A stretch of 64,000 bases of DNA from Nitrospira defluvii (GCA_000196815.1 FP929003.1:1697501-1761500); one strand, 5' to 3'; positions 52,654 through 63,111 are shown, numbered from the stretch's first letter. The notes: generated by a model not told the origin, from the letters alone. Made by a program: numbers and translations.

Positions 52654-53799
52654 TCAGGCGGCTTGATCGACTCCGGCGAGGATGGTCGCCAGTCCGTCGA
52701 GTTCCCGTCGAATCGCCGCACGATCGCGGGATCGAGCGGCCTGTTCCAGTTGTTGTCCTACCGCCCCGATATCGGGAAACCCGAACGAGCCCGCGAGGCC
52801 TTTCATGCGGTGTCCTGTGGTGCGAATCGCGTCATAGTCTTCCTGAACCAGGGCATCCTGCATCATGGTGAGATCCATGCGGCGATTGGCGAGAAACGCG
52901 GGCCGGCGTCGCCGCAGCTCCTCGTCGATGCGTTCTGTCACGTTGGATGACTCCAAAGCTTGCGCTGCGGTTGTGTCGCACGCCGGAGAAGGCGGGTGGT
53001 ATGTGCGCAGGGTGTTGAACAATTGGGCCTTAGTGATGGGTTTAGTCAGGAGTTCCGTGCAGCCCGCCGCCAGGCTCTGGGCCTGCGTGTCAGCCAGGCT
53101 GCTTGCCGTCAGTGCCACGATTATGGCGGAGGGGCGTTTGCGAGAGGTTTCCCAGGCGCGCATCGCGCGGGTGGCGCTGAAGCCGTCCATCCCGGGCAGG
53201 TGCAGGTCGATGAGGACAAAGTCGAATCGGCCTGTCTTGAAGGTCGCGACGGCTTGCTCGCCATCCGAGGCGATCTCCAGGTCGTACGGTGTATTCCTGA
53301 AATAGAACCGCATCAGCGTATGCGACTCAATCGAATCGTCGACCAGCAACACGCGGGTTTTTTGTTCTGCCGGTTCCGCAGGCACGCGCGGCAGGACCGG
53401 CTCCGGTGCCTGAGACGCCGGCCCCTGTACCTGGCGTTCTTCTGAGCCGGGCACCGTGGGTTGGCTGATCTCCCGCAGGTCGCACGCGGCAGGCTGTCGA
53501 TCGAGCTGATAGGCGATGATCCAGATACCAAGGAGACCGATCGCGCGACTCACGAGCGCGTTCGTCGCTTCGTCGGCGGGAAAGGGAGCGAGGAATCCTG
53601 CCGCAATCAACAGCGACCATCCTCCGACGGCAGACAGGACCACGTGTCGGGGATAGAGGCGGGCAGCCGGAATGGTCAAGAAGAAGTAGGGAAGCCAGGT
53701 GGCCAGTCTGAATTCAGATGTCAGTTCGGCGAGGAAGATGAGGCCTGTCAGCAGGACGAGGAGCCCGGTCGTCGTGAATCGGGGGCTGTGGCGTGTCAT
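52654..53799 (-). CDS. Membrane protein with receiver and HPt domains, no kinase
   Basis: 381 residues. Three to four transmembrane segments occupy about residues 12-100. A proline-rich linker follows, then a receiver domain (about 148-265; FVLIDLHLPGMDGFSATRAM) and a C-terminal HPt domain with the phospho-His in GHRMKGLAGSFGF near 328. A histidine-kinase catalytic domain is missing entirely, so it must act as a phosphorelay intermediate. Likely partner of the response regulator encoded next. Confidence 0.85.
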   Translation of the reverse strand: MTRHSPRFTTTGLLVLLTGLIFLAELTSEFRLATWLPYFFLTIPAARLYPRHVVLSAVGGWSLLIAAGFLAPFPADEATNALVSRAIGLLGIWIIAYQLDRQPAACDLREISQPTVPGSEERQVQGPASQAPEPVLPRVPAEPAEQKTRVLLVDDSIESHTLMRFYFRNTPYDLEIASDGEQAVATFKTGRFDFVLIDLHLPGMDGFSATRAMRAWETSRKRPSAIIVALTASSLADTQAQSLAAGCTELLTKPITKAQLFNTLRTYHPPSPACDTTAAQALESSNVTERIDEELRRRRPAFLANRRMDLTMMQDALVQEDYDAIRTTGHRMKGLAGSFGFPDIGAVGQQLEQAARSRDRAAIRRELDGLATILAGVDQAA

Positions 53800-53972
53800 G
53801 GTGTGTTGCTCGAACGATCGGTGTCCGGCGACGCGGATGATGCGTCGCGCTCACTCGCAGTATAGCGGCGATTGCGTAGGGCACCTAGGATCTCCTGAAA
53901 TTCGAGCAGGCAGCAGAGGGGAAAAGAGGGCGTTGGGCATGCGGTCTGAATCAGCGATGGGAAGGGCTTCGA

Positions 53973-54863
53973 TCAGTAGGCGTCCCGGGCACAACGGAAC
54001 CCGGTTCCGGACGGCCGGCTGTCCATTGTCCCCCAGTCGCGGTCGGTCGTGCGCAGGCTGATCGCCGGCTTAAGCCAGGAGCCGCCGCGCATCCCTTTGA
54101 TGGCTCCGCGTTCCGGGCCCTGAGGATTGGTGAGCGCCGCCGTGCGGTAGTCGTTGGGGTTGTACCAGTCCTGCACCCATTCGGCGGCATTGCCCGCCAT
54201 GTCCAGCACTCCATAGGGGCTGGCACCGCCCGGAAAGCTGCCCACCGGCAAGGTCAGGATTTCTCCCTTCAGGCCCTTTTCTTTGGAGATGGCCGCGCCG
54301 ACGCCCTTGACCCAGAACGCCTCCCATTCCGTGCTGTCGGCGAACTGCACCGTCCGACGGGCCCAGTAGCTCGCGCTGTTGCCGTTCTCAAAGTTCCACT
54401 CGTTACCCCAGGGGTAGGTTCGCCCGTCTGTTCCCCGTGCCGCCTTTTCCCATTCCGCTTCAGTCGGAAGCCGTTTGTTCGCCCAGCGACAGAAGGCGAC
54501 GGCATCAAGCCAACTGACGTTGACCACGGGATGTTGCTCGATGCCGGGCAGGGGCGCATTGTGCTCCCACAACGTCAATGCCGGAGCGGAGTTGGCAGGT
54601 GCCTGGTAGCCGGTGGCCTCCACGAATTCCTGATAGGCCGCGTTGGTGACTTCCTGCCGATCGATCCGAAATGCGCTGAGGTAGATGAGCCGTAGCGGAC
54701 GTTCATCCGGAAGCCCGCCGCTCTCCTCCGTCGCCCCCATCCGAAACTCACCGGCCGGTACGAAAACCATGTCGTCGACCCGAGGGGCTCCGAGGGCCGA
54801 TGGCAGAGAGCCGATGGTCGGAAAGAGGCAGAGTGTTAGAAGCAGCAACCGTGTCAGTCTCAT
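53973..54863 (-). CDS. Exported formylglycine-generating-enzyme-like (SUMF1/FGE-sulfatase domain) protein
   Basis: 296 residues from the ATG at 54863. Signal peptide ending near SALGAPRV. The FGE-like fold is clear: MVFVPAGEFRMGATEESGGL, NVSWLDAVAFCRWANKRLPT, EAEWEKAARGTDGRTYPWGN, YGVLDMAGNAAEWVQDWY and GSWLKP. The active-site cysteine pair of true FGE is not evident, so this may be a binding or regulatory member. It lies six bases after the PqqC/CADD-like gene on the same strand. Confidence 0.85.
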   Translation of the reverse strand: MRLTRLLLLTLCLFPTIGSLPSALGAPRVDDMVFVPAGEFRMGATEESGGLPDERPLRLIYLSAFRIDRQEVTNAAYQEFVEATGYQAPANSAPALTLWEHNAPLPGIEQHPVVNVSWLDAVAFCRWANKRLPTEAEWEKAARGTDGRTYPWGNEWNFENGNSASYWARRTVQFADSTEWEAFWVKGVGAAISKEKGLKGEILTLPVGSFPGGASPYGVLDMAGNAAEWVQDWYNPNDYRTAALTNPQGPERGAIKGMRGGSWLKPAISLRTTDRDWGTMDSRPSGTGFRCARDAY

Positions 54864-54868
54864 TCGGG

Positions 54869-55621
54869 TTAGGCTTTCTTCAGCTTGCAGGCTTTTGCGA
54901 TGCTGTCGCGGTAGGCCATCCACAAGGCGAGGCCTTTGGTGACGCAGGCCAGGACTGCGTTCTGCTGATTTCTGGTTTCGGCGTAGTTGACGACCATCGT
55001 GTAGGCATCCTGTCGATGACCGGCCTCAACTTTCTGGTGGGCGCGAATCAAATCCATGTGCTGTCGGTCGATCCCATGGTGACGGATAAGAGGATGGGCA
55101 TCGATATAGGCTTCAATCTCGGCTTCGGTTTTCGGCTTGGAGGGCGCCTGGATCTCCTGCCGGTCCTTGACGCTGCCCTCGACAAACACGGCGAGGGCAG
55201 CTGCCCCGACCACCCAGTCGCGACTCGCGGTAACCTTCTCCAGCCAAGTCCGATATCGCGCACTGGCCGGGAGGAGTGTCGCCCTGCGAAACGTCTCGCC
55301 GTCGAAGCCCAGGCCGCGCATCATCTCGTTAAACAGCTCGGGATGGGATCGGCCGAATGAGAGCCCACCGGTGTCTTCTTCATAAATATTCTCAGCCAGC
55401 ATGCGTCGCACGTCGGGAGGCGGGTTCTGCCCATGGACGCGCGCCAGCAGGACAGGAAAGTCGCGGACGTAGACCAGGAATTCCTGTTGATAGTGGAGCT
55501 TCAGCTGGGCTTTTGAAATTCCCGGTCCCATGATGATCGGCCAGGCCCAGTGGTGCTTGCGGTCCATGATCGCCAACAGCCGCTCGAGAAATTGCGTGCG
55601 GGTCAATCTCTTCTGTGTCAT
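54869..55621 (-). CDS. Heme-oxygenase-like diiron protein (PqqC/CADD-like)
   Basis: 250 residues, all helical, in the TenA/PqqC superfamily. Potential metal ligands are the Glu and His residues in YQQEFLVYV, IYEEDTGG, SHPELFNEM, FVEGSVKD and HHGIDRQHMD. CADD relatives in Chlamydia and Nitrosomonas make p-aminobenzoate, sacrificing a protein side chain. In Nitrospira-like organisms such a gene could replace pabABC. Alternatives are PqqC or UndA-type oxidases. Operon with the FGE-like gene. Confidence 0.72.
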   Translation of the reverse strand: MTQKRLTRTQFLERLLAIMDRKHHWAWPIIMGPGISKAQLKLHYQQEFLVYVRDFPVLLARVHGQNPPPDVRRMLAENIYEEDTGGLSFGRSHPELFNEMMRGLGFDGETFRRATLLPASARYRTWLEKVTASRDWVVGAAALAVFVEGSVKDRQEIQAPSKPKTEAEIEAYIDAHPLIRHHGIDRQHMDLIRAHQKVEAGHRQDAYTMVVNYAETRNQQNAVLACVTKGLALWMAYRDSIAKACKLKKA

Positions 55622-55668
55622 GCCTTGCCTTCCTTCTTTCTCACTGGCTACAATCAGCCACCGATCAG

Positions 55669-55953
55669 ATGAAGCCTATCACGATTCAAGACTCCGACCA
55701 GATTCTCAACTTCCTCGCCGAAGTCGCCCTGCGCGGCAAGGGGTTTACCACCGACTGCCTGCTGGATTATGTCCTGGACGAGGGATTTACCGAACCGATC
55801 TATCTGAACGCCTCCGGAGAGGATCCGGATGCCTTCTATAAGGACCAGCCTCAGGCCTGGGCGATCTACCAAGTCCGCGAGTGGAAGCGAGTGCTGACCG
55901 TGTCGGGGGGCGCCGGGAAGGAACGGCGCGTGCAGATCACTGAAACCCCCTAA
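55669..55953 (+). CDS. Unknown small acidic protein
   Basis: 94 residues from the ATG at 55669; weak ribosome site. Helix plus beta (GFTTDCLLDYVLDEGFTEPI, then AWAIYQVREWKRVLTV). Divergent from the PqqC/CADD-like gene with a 47-base gap, so the two may share a control region. Not recognised. Confidence 0.55.
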   Translation: MKPITIQDSDQILNFLAEVALRGKGFTTDCLLDYVLDEGFTEPIYLNASGEDPDAFYKDQPQAWAIYQVREWKRVLTVSGGAGKERRVQITETP

Positions 55954-56181
55954 GCCGTCCGTGCCGGGCCGCCGGTCCCTGGCTTCGATGGATTCCTTCT
56001 CACCTCGTTCACACGGTATAGGCCCGGCCTGATGGAAGGTGCCGCACTCACTCATCAGTCAGTGTATTAACCAACCGAGGGAATTGCAACGAATCGCGCA
56101 CTGTCAGCCGCCCCCTTGCCGGTTCCGGGCAAGCCTGTTCGGAATGTGGCGTCCAACTGCGGACCTGGGAGACCGACCTTC

Positions 56182-56451
56182 ATGCCAAGACACCACCCTG
56201 AACATTCCACGAAGCTGGTTACCCTGTGCGAGTCGGGCGACGTCGGTGAGTTGGCGCTGATTAAGAGCCTGCTCGACGGCAATGGGATCAGGTACGCTGT
56301 GCAGCATGAGCACGTCGGGGCGTTGTACCCAGGGGTCGCGCTGTTGGGCAGCCGGGTGATGGTAGAGGAACGTGACAGGCAGCGGGCCGAGGTGCTGATC
56401 AGTCGCCTGGCCCTGCAGATTCGTGAAACGACCGGCGATGTGGAGGGATGA
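56182..56451 (+). CDS. DUF2007 putative signal-transducing protein
   Basis: 89 residues from the ATG at 56182. Pattern: LCESGDVGELALIKSLLDGN, then GIRYAVQHEH and the closing VMVEERDRQRAEVLI, as in DUF2007 (PII-like fold). Role unknown, presumably ligand-sensing. Confidence 0.7.
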   Translation: MPRHHPEHSTKLVTLCESGDVGELALIKSLLDGNGIRYAVQHEHVGALYPGVALLGSRVMVEERDRQRAEVLISRLALQIRETTGDVEG

Positions 56452-56485
56452 TGTCTTGCGCGGATGGCCGGGAATCTACGCCCGC

Positions 56486-56938
56486 CTACGGATGTCCCTT
56501 CGGTTTGACCGGCTCGGGTGTCGTGGGGATGGGTAGCCGCACATCTGATCCCGAAAAATGCCCGCCGATCAACTTGCCTTCCTCGAAATACAAGTAGCGG
56601 TGTTTCACCACCGCCGGACTCTCCCAGTCTTCGAAAATCCATTCTTCACGCCGCAATCCGTCGCTGGTGTGCGTCACGTTCATCGTATTCGGGGAACCCC
56701 AGGAGTCGAGGACCTGTTTGCGATCCATGCCGACCATCACCCGGTGGCTTTCGATGTGCTTCGAAAAGTCCGGATCCAGCCAGCCCGGCACGAAACGAAA
56801 CGCAATGAGGGCGACCACGAATAGGCCCAGAAACGTATGGATAATAATCCGGACCGGCCGCTGGCGGATGAAGGGCGTCGGCTCCGCCGCCGGGGGGAGG
56901 GAGGAAACGGGAGCTGCAGAGGTTGTCTGATCGGTCAC
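56486..56938 (-). CDS. Single-pass membrane protein with SmpA/OmlA-like domain
   Basis: 150 residues from a GTG, with GGAAGGACC upstream. One transmembrane helix (about 30-50) is followed by a small domain whose RVMVGMDRKQVLDSWGSPNT resembles the BamE/SmpA turn. A proline-rich tail closes it. Probably a periplasmic-facing anchor protein of unknown function. Confidence 0.62.
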   Translation of the reverse strand: MTDQTTSAAPVSSLPPAAEPTPFIRQRPVRIIIHTFLGLFVVALIAFRFVPGWLDPDFSKHIESHRVMVGMDRKQVLDSWGSPNTMNVTHTSDGLRREEWIFEDWESPAVVKHRYLYFEEGKLIGGHFSGSDVRLPIPTTPEPVKPKGHP

Positions 56939-57106
56939 AATGGTCCTTCCGTCATCGAATAGGGAGAAGAGTCTCGGTACCCCTGCATGCTAAACAATCG
57001 TTTTTCGGTCCGTCAAGGGAGGGGGAGGGCATGAGGGGCGGGTTTCCCACCCGTGCGCCACGGTTTCGACCTGCTATGCTTGCAGCAGGACTGTGGAGGG
57101 CGACGC

Positions 57107-57760
57107 ATGGGGTTCTGGCGTTATTCGATCAATCGATGTTGGAATTGGCTGATCCTGCCGGGGATTTGCCTGACATGGTACGGCGTGGCGGGGGCGGGAC
57201 CGCTCTATGTCTACACCGATGCCCAGGGACAGGCCGTGCTGACCGATAACCTCGAGCAGGTACCGGCAGCGTTTCGCGGGCGGGTGCGAACGATGGCGGC
57301 TGCGGAACCTCCGCCGACCGCCGCCCCTGCGCCGGCGGCTGATGCAACCGTCAGCCGGTCACCGTCTGCTTCTGGAGTGGTGGAGCATCTCCTCACGGTC
57401 ATCGCGGCGAAAGTCGGGTCCCATACAATCAAGGGTCTCACAGCCCATCAAACCGCCGTCATCATCCTGGCCGGCTTGTGCTGGCTGGCACTGCTGGTGC
57501 CGATATTTATGAGTTCCAATCCCGGCATCCGGCTGCTCTGCAAGTTCCTGCTGGTGCTGGTCGGCGTCGCCGCTCTCTATCAGGTGGCGATTTCGGGCAT
57601 GTCTTCGTTCGACGCGGTGACCGGCTCCCCTCAACAGGGATCGGAACAGGCCATGGAGAATGTGCTGGGGAAGATGAGAAGTCAGACCGAGCAAAGTTAT
57701 CGCGCGCAAGATGCCCGCACGGCCCGCCAATTGGAGCAGATCGAACCGCCTGCCCAGTAA
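57107..57760 (+). CDS. Membrane protein with N-terminal DUF4124-like segment
   Basis: 217 residues from the ATG at 57107, with GGAGGG upstream. After a signal-like helix comes the DUF4124 pattern GPLYVYTDAQGQAVLTDNL. A proline/alanine-rich linker leads to two transmembrane helices (about 125-165) and a charged, Gln-rich tail. The cell-envelope location is clear, the function is not. Confidence 0.65.
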   Translation: MGFWRYSINRCWNWLILPGICLTWYGVAGAGPLYVYTDAQGQAVLTDNLEQVPAAFRGRVRTMAAAEPPPTAAPAPAADATVSRSPSASGVVEHLLTVIAAKVGSHTIKGLTAHQTAVIILAGLCWLALLVPIFMSSNPGIRLLCKFLLVLVGVAALYQVAISGMSSFDAVTGSPQQGSEQAMENVLGKMRSQTEQSYRAQDARTARQLEQIEPPAQ

Positions 57761-57856
57761 CATCCCGGCAAGATGGCACAGCCTTGCAGCGAGGCGTAGC
57801 GTTTCGCGCACAGTTGGACGATGGGGGGCGCAGGGAGCAGGCCCGTCCGGAGTCTG

Positions 57857-58636
57857 TCAATCGGCGTACTTGGGGACCGGAATCTTTTTCACGGCCGGCG
57901 GGGGAGGCGGCTGTTGGGCGAAGGCCTTGGAGAAAGGGTTCAGGACCGGCTCGTGGGTGTTGCGTTGGCGGAGCTTGACCAGCGGCAAACTCTGCGTGCT
58001 GATCTCCAAGCGGTCGATCGGGGCCTTCGAGGTCAGCGGATCGGGTAGTCCCTGCAGGGCGAACATTTGAAAGGCGAGTGACCAGTCCAGGGCCTCCTTC
58101 CCCTTTTCCCGCACAAGAAAGCGCGCCTCCGGCGAAGGGCTTCCGGAGAAAAACAGCAGCATGATGTTCGAACGGAAGACCGGCGCGGTGGCGTCTTCGG
58201 AGGGTTTGAACTCAGGGACCAATTGGGGAACCTTGTTCAACGCGACCGGCGGCGTGAATTCGATATCCACCAGGCGCACGAAGAGCGGCCGTTGGTCGTT
58301 GTGGTCGTTCGGATCGAAGGTGTAACTGAACGAATAGCGCACGTCGATGCCGTCACGTTTGAAGGTGTATACATCCTCTCCGTTTTCGGGCGAGGCCACC
58401 TTTTTGAAATACTGATCCCAATCGGTGATCGGATAATAAGTGAAGACACGCAGCGCGGATTTGCGGTCCCGGACGGCCTGCGGCAGACCGAGTTTGTCAT
58501 GCAGTTGCGTTTGCGTGAGACCGAGGTAGCCGTCCTCAAAGTAGGGGCCCGCCCACAGGAGATCGAGTCTCAGCAAGACGATACCGATACAGAACAGGGC
58601 CAAGATGAACAGGCGGGAGACTGTCTGATGCGCCAT
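57857..58636 (-). CDS. Exported protein of unknown function
   Basis: 259 residues. Signal or anchor helix at about 8-28. The mature part begins with a SmpA/BamE-like turn (YLGLTQTQLHDKLGLPQAVR) and continues beta-rich, then ends in a Pro-rich tail (QQPPPPPAVKKIPVPKY). Divergent from metH with a 186-base gap. Not recognised further. Confidence 0.62.
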   Translation of the reverse strand: MAHQTVSRLFILALFCIGIVLLRLDLLWAGPYFEDGYLGLTQTQLHDKLGLPQAVRDRKSALRVFTYYPITDWDQYFKKVASPENGEDVYTFKRDGIDVRYSFSYTFDPNDHNDQRPLFVRLVDIEFTPPVALNKVPQLVPEFKPSEDATAPVFRSNIMLLFFSGSPSPEARFLVREKGKEALDWSLAFQMFALQGLPDPLTSKAPIDRLEISTQSLPLVKLRQRNTHEPVLNPFSKAFAQQPPPPPAVKKIPVPKYAD

Positions 58637-58720
58637 AGGATTGTCTCAGGCTCGGGCAGACAATGGTGGGCATCGTATCGGCCGGGGTGGTCAATGTCAA
58701 GGCGAAGGCCGTGCAAGCGC

Positions 58721-58750
58721 TTGCCGAAAAAAGTCCGTTCCCGATATGAT
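58721..58750 (+). promoter_or_regulatory. Sigma-70-like promoter for metH
   Basis: TTGCCG (58721-58726), 18 bases, TATGAT (58745-58750). Gives a leader of about 65 bases. I see no riboswitch-like element in it. Confidence 0.5.
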
Positions 58751-58822
58751 GGCCGTCCAATTGCCAGTCATCGACGCAGTCGTGGCACGCCTGACGTCGG
58801 TGGCAGAAAGACATAGGTAGTC

Positions 58823-61800
58823 ATGCCGGTACATGAAGTTCGCGACCTCTTGAGAGAGCGCATCCTGATCCTGGATGGTGCCATGGGGACCATGATCCAG
58901 CGGTACAAGCTGGACGAAGCCGCGTTTCGCGGGGAGCGTTTTCGAAACTGGAGCAAAGATCTCAAGGGACACAATGATCTTCTGAATGTCACCCGGCCGG
59001 ATGTCATTGAGGCGATTCACCGGCAGTACCTAGAAGCCGGCGCGGATATCATCGAGACCAATACGTTTAACTCACAGTCCGTGTCACTGGCCGATTACGG
59101 CATGGACGACCTGGGATATGAGCTGTCCAAAGCCGGCGCCGAATGCGCGAAGCGGGCAGTGGCACAGGTTGTCGCGGCGCACCCCGCGCGGCGCTGTTTC
59201 GTAGCGGGCGCAATCGGCCCTACCACCAAGACCTCCTCGGTCTCGACCGATTCCAACGATGCGGCGGCGCGTGGCACGACCTATCCTGAACTGGTGCGAG
59301 CCTACGGGGAGCAGGTGCGCGGCCTGTTGGACGGCGGCGTCGATCTGCTCCTGGTCGAGACGATTTTCGATACGCTCAACGCCAAGGCGGCCTTTTTCGC
59401 GATCCAGCAGCTGTTTGCAGAAGGGGCGCGGCAGGTGCCGATCATGGCCTCGGTCACCTTCATTCAGGCCGGGAGTAACCGCGGCTTTTCAGGTCAGACG
59501 GTGGAAGGGTTCTGGAATTCGATCTCGCATGTGCCGTTGCTCAGCGTGGGCATGAACTGCGCATTGGGGCCGAAAGAAATGCGGCCCCTGATCGAAGAGC
59601 TCTCGCAGATCGCGCCGATTTTTGTGAGCAGCCATCCGAATGCCGGATTGCCCAATCCCTTGCTGCCGACCGGTTTCCCGGAAACGCCGGACTCACTGGC
59701 GCCGCAGTTACGCGAGTGGGCGCAGAACGGCTGGCTGAATATCGTCGGCGGCTGCTGCGGGACGACGCCCGACCATATCCGTTCGATCGCAACGGCCGTG
59801 AACGGTGTGACGCCACGGCAGCCCTCCAAGGTCGAGCCCTACTTGCGGCTGAGCGGCCTGGAGGCCTTGACGGTGCGGCCTGAGTCGAATTTCGTTAATG
59901 TCGGGGAGCGTACCAACATCACCGGCTCACCGGCCTTTTCCAAGCTGATTCTGACCGGCGATTATGACAAGGCCTTGACTGTGGCGCGGCAACAGGTCGA
60001 GGGCGGGGCGCAGGTCATCGACATCAACATGGACGAAGGCATGCTGGATTCCAAAGCGGCCATGCAGAAGTTTCTGCGGCTGTTGGCGGCGGAATCGGAC
60101 ATCGCCCGGGTGCCGATCATGGTGGATAGTTCCAAGTGGGAAGTCATCGAAGAGGGCCTTCGCAACATGCAGGGAAAGGGCATCGTCAATTCCATCAGTC
60201 TGAAGGAAGGCGAGGCCAAGTTTCTCGAACAGGCGCGGCTCATCCGTCGGTACGGCGCGGCGATCGTGGTCATGGCATTCGATGAACGGGGGCAGGCCGA
60301 CTCGGTCGCGCGACGGATCGAGATTTGTGAGCGCTCCTATCGCCTGTTGACGGAACAGGTCGGGGTGCCGCCGCAGGATATTATTTTCGACCCCAATATT
60401 CTTACGGTCGCGACCGGTCTTGAAGAACACAATAACTACGCGGTCGATTTTATCGAAGCCACCCGATGGATCAAGCAGCACTTGCCGCTGGCGAAAGTCA
60501 GCGGCGGCGTCAGCAATATTTCGTTCTCGTTCCGCGGTAACAACGTCGTCCGCGAGGCCATGCACGCCGCGTTTCTCTACCATGCCATCCAGGCCGGCCT
60601 CGACATGGGCATCGTCAATGCGGGACAGCTGGCCGTCTATGAGGAAATTCCCAAGGACCTGCTGCTGTTGGTCGAAGACGTGTTGTTGAATCGCCGGCCG
60701 GATGCCACGGAGCGGTTGGTGACGTTTGCCGACACGGTCAAGCAGAAGGGCAAGGCGGCGGTGAAGGACGACGAGTGGCGGACCAGGCCGGTCGAGGAGC
60801 GCTTGGCCCATGCGCTGGTGAAGGGACTGACCGACTACATCGATCAGGACGTGGAGGAAGCACGACAGAAATCCGTCCGGCCGCTCGACGTGATCGAGGG
60901 ACCGTTGATGGCGGGGATGAACATCGTCGGCGATCTGTTCGGATCGGGGAAAATGTTTCTGCCGCAAGTGGTGAAGAGCGCCCGGGTAATGAAGAAGGCC
61001 GTGGCCTATCTCATGCCGTTTATGGAAGCCGAAAAATTACGGTTGGGCACGTCCCGGGCGAACGGCAAGGTGTTGCTTGCGACGGTGAAGGGCGATGTGC
61101 ACGATATCGGGAAGAACATCGTGGGTGTGGTGTTGGGCTGCAACAACTATGAGGTGATCGATCTTGGGGTGATGGTCTCCTGCGAAACGATTCTGGCGAC
61201 GGCCCGTGAGCAGCAGGTGGATATGGTCGGCCTGAGCGGGTTGATCACTCCGTCGTTGGATGAAATGGTGCATGTGGCCAAGGAGATGACTCGACAAGGG
61301 TTCACGGTGCCGTTGCTCATCGGCGGCGCCACCACCAGCAAGGCCCACACGGCCGTGAAAATTGCCCCTTCGTACGGCCATGCGACGGTGCATGTGCTTG
61401 ACGCCTCCCGTGCCGTCGGTGTCGTGGGGAGTTTGATCAACGACGAGCAGCGGGAAAGTTTCTCTGCCGGCGTCCGCGCCGACTATGACCGTATCCGGCA
61501 GGCGCATCAGGATCGTGGGCAGAAAGTCCTCCGTAGTCTGGACGAGGCGCGACAACACAAATTGCCGACCGATTGGGCTGCGGCCGATATCCCCGTGCCG
61601 TCATTTACCGGCGTGCGTCAGATCGATCGCATGCCCTTGCGCGAGCTGGTGCCCTACATCGATTGGTCGCCGTTTTTTCATACGTGGGAATTGCGCGGCC
61701 GGTATCCATCGATACTGGACGACGCCACGGTGGGACCGAAGGCCAAGGAACTTCTCGCCGATGCGCAGGCTTTGCTGGAGGAGATCATCCGGGGTGAATT

Positions 61801-62506
61801 GTTGACCGCTCGCGGAGTCTACGGGTTCTTCCCCGCCAATAGCGCGGGCGACGACATTCATCTCTACCGGGATCAGGATCGACGTGAGCCGCTGGCCACC
61901 TTCCACACGCTCCGGCAACAGATGGAAAAGCCGGCCGACCAGTTCAACCTGGCGCTCGCGGATTATGTGGCCTCCAAGGAGTCCGGACGAGCCGACTACG
62001 TGGGGGCATTCGTGGTCACGGCCGGCATCGGCGTGCCGGCGCTCTGCGCGAAGTATGAGAAGGATCATGACGACTACAATTCCATCATGGTCAAGGCCTT
62101 GGCGGATCGGCTGGCGGAGGCCTTTGCCGAATGGCTGCACCAGCAGGTGCGGCTGGAATGGGGATATGGGAAGACGGAGAACCTCACGAACGAAGACATG
62201 ATTCGCGAGCGGTATCGGGGGATCCGGCCGGCTCCCGGTTATCCGGCCTGTCCGGATCACACGGAAAAGCGGACGCTCTTCGATTTATTGAATGCCGAGG
62301 CTCAAGCGGGGGTGACGCTGACCGAATCCTACGCCATGCTGCCGGCGGCTGCGGTCAGCGGCTTGTATTTCGCGCATCCGGAGGCCAAGTATTTTGCCGT
62401 GGGCAAGATCAATCGCGATCAAGTGGAGGATTACGCGACCCGCAAGAAACTACCGGTCAGCGAAGTAGAGCGGTGGCTGGCTCCCAATCTGAACTACGAT
62501 GCGTAA
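58823..62506 (+). CDS. metH: Cobalamin-dependent methionine synthase
   Basis: 1227 residues, full length. It transfers a methyl group from methyltetrahydrofolate through cobalamin to homocysteine. Domains in order: homocysteine-binding barrel (about 1-330) with zinc Cys in MNCALGP (~243) and [10 protein letters not shown] (~309); pterin-binding barrel (about 350-630) starting [13 protein letters not shown]; cobalamin cap and Rossmann domain with [11 protein letters not shown] (~757), whose His ligates cobalt; SAM-dependent activation domain (about 905-1220) with [10 protein letters not shown] and GYPACPDH. This gene needs homocysteine, which the cluster at 22-28 kb may help to supply. Confidence 0.96.
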   Translation: MPVHEVRDLLRERILILDGAMGTMIQRYKLDEAAFRGERFRNWSKDLKGHNDLLNVTRPDVIEAIHRQYLEAGADIIETNTFNSQSVSLADYGMDDLGYELSKAGAECAKRAVAQVVAAHPARRCFVAGAIGPTTKTSSVSTDSNDAAARGTTYPELVRAYGEQVRGLLDGGVDLLLVETIFDTLNAKAAFFAIQQLFAEGARQVPIMASVTFIQAGSNRGFSGQTVEGFWNSISHVPLLSVGMNCALGPKEMRPLIEELSQIAPIFVSSHPNAGLPNPLLPTGFPETPDSLAPQLREWAQNGWLNIVGGCCGTTPDHIRSIATAVNGVTPRQPSKVEPYLRLSGLEALTVRPESNFVNVGERTNITGSPAFSKLILTGDYDKALTVARQQVEGGAQVIDINMDEGMLDSKAAMQKFLRLLAAESDIARVPIMVDSSKWEVIEEGLRNMQGKGIVNSISLKEGEAKFLEQARLIRRYGAAIVVMAFDERGQADSVARRIEICERSYRLLTEQVGVPPQDIIFDPNILTVATGLEEHNNYAVDFIEATRWIKQHLPLAKVSGGVSNISFSFRGNNVVREAMHAAFLYHAIQAGLDMGIVNAGQLAVYEEIPKDLLLLVEDVLLNRRPDATERLVTFADTVKQKGKAAVKDDEWRTRPVEERLAHALVKGLTDYIDQDVEEARQKSVRPLDVIEGPLMAGMNIVGDLFGSGKMFLPQVVKSARVMKKAVAYLMPFMEAEKLRLGTSRANGKVLLATVKGDVHDIGKNIVGVVLGCNNYEVIDLGVMVSCETILATAREQQVDMVGLSGLITPSLDEMVHVAKEMTRQGFTVPLLIGGATTSKAHTAVKIAPSYGHATVHVLDASRAVGVVGSLINDEQRESFSAGVRADYDRIRQAHQDRGQKVLRSLDEARQHKLPTDWAAADIPVPSFTGVRQIDRMPLRELVPYIDWSPFFHTWELRGRYPSILDDATVGPKAKELLADAQALLEEIIRGELLTARGVYGFFPANSAGDDIHLYRDQDRREPLATFHTLRQQMEKPADQFNLALADYVASKESGRADYVGAFVVTAGIGVPALCAKYEKDHDDYNSIMVKALADRLAEAFAEWLHQQVRLEWGYGKTENLTNEDMIRERYRGIRPAPGYPACPDHTEKRTLFDLLNAEAQAGVTLTESYAMLPAAAVSGLYFAHPEAKYFAVGKINRDQVEDYATRKKLPVSEVERWLAPNLNYDA

Positions 62507-62535
62507 TGGTGAAGAGCCGATGGCAGGTAGCAGAT

Positions 62536-62601
62536 AGCGTATGGCTGACAGAAAGAACGAGAAGGGCTCCGGGCCCGGCTATCAGCCATTGGCCATACGC
62601 T
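62536..62601. repeat. Inverted repeat between metH and a convergent gene
   Basis: AGCGTATGGC (62536-62545) is the exact inverse of GCCATACGCT (62592-62601), with further partial pairing inside. Likely terminator for both flanking genes, or one more intergenic palindrome of this genome. Confidence 0.55.
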
Positions 62602-62613
62602 CTTACCTTCCAA

Positions 62614-63111
62614 TTAGTTCTTGACGGCTTCGAGGGGCGAGGGAATGGCAGGGGAGACGGATACGCCGGCGATGACACTCGTGAGCGATGTCTTGATCCA
62701 ATGATATCGTTCCTCCGCCCAGGCATTGAAGTCTTCTGAATTCTCAAACACCAGTTCCCAGGCTTTGGCGGCATCCAAGAGCAAGAGCTGGTGCGGCTGA
62801 TTCTGCCCCGGGAAATACACCACCAGCACCGCCGATTTTCCGGTGAGACTGATATCCGTGAAGACGTGGATCATGGCTGCTGCGGGAATCGGGATATCGC
62901 GCGTGGCGGCTTCGACCAGCGGTTGGTACAACCGGTGCAGCAGGTGCGTCGTATCCTCATAGGGGCAGGTAGTTCGCAAGAGCCGGGGGTTGGGCTTGTC
63001 GCCGAACAGGTTGTCGGTCAGGTAGGTGGCGGCTTCCCAGGTCGGCATCATGCCGGAGGAGGCGAGGTTCTCGCACAGATACGCGATCCAATTGCGTGAT
63101 GCGCGGGTCAT
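62614..63111 (-). CDS. Unknown protein coupled to an HD-GYP regulator
   Basis: 165 residues from the ATG at 63111, which overlaps the stop of the HD-GYP gene. Helical start (RASRNWIAYLCENLASSGMM) and a central beta part (GKSAVLVVYFPGQNQPHQLL). No signal peptide. Tight coupling implies a joint role with the c-di-GMP phosphodiesterase. Not recognised. Confidence 0.62.
   Translation of the reverse strand: MTRASRNWIAYLCENLASSGMMPTWEAATYLTDNLFGDKPNPRLLRTTCPYEDTTHLLHRLYQPLVEAATRDIPIPAAAMIHVFTDISLTGKSAVLVVYFPGQNQPHQLLLLDAAKAWELVFENSEDFNAWAEERYHWIKTSLTSVIAGVSVSPAIPSPLEAVKN

Noticed and set aside
58637-58822. Possible SAM or cobalamin riboswitch before metH
   Set aside because: The leader after the promoter is about 65 bases and shows no B12-box or SAM-type core.
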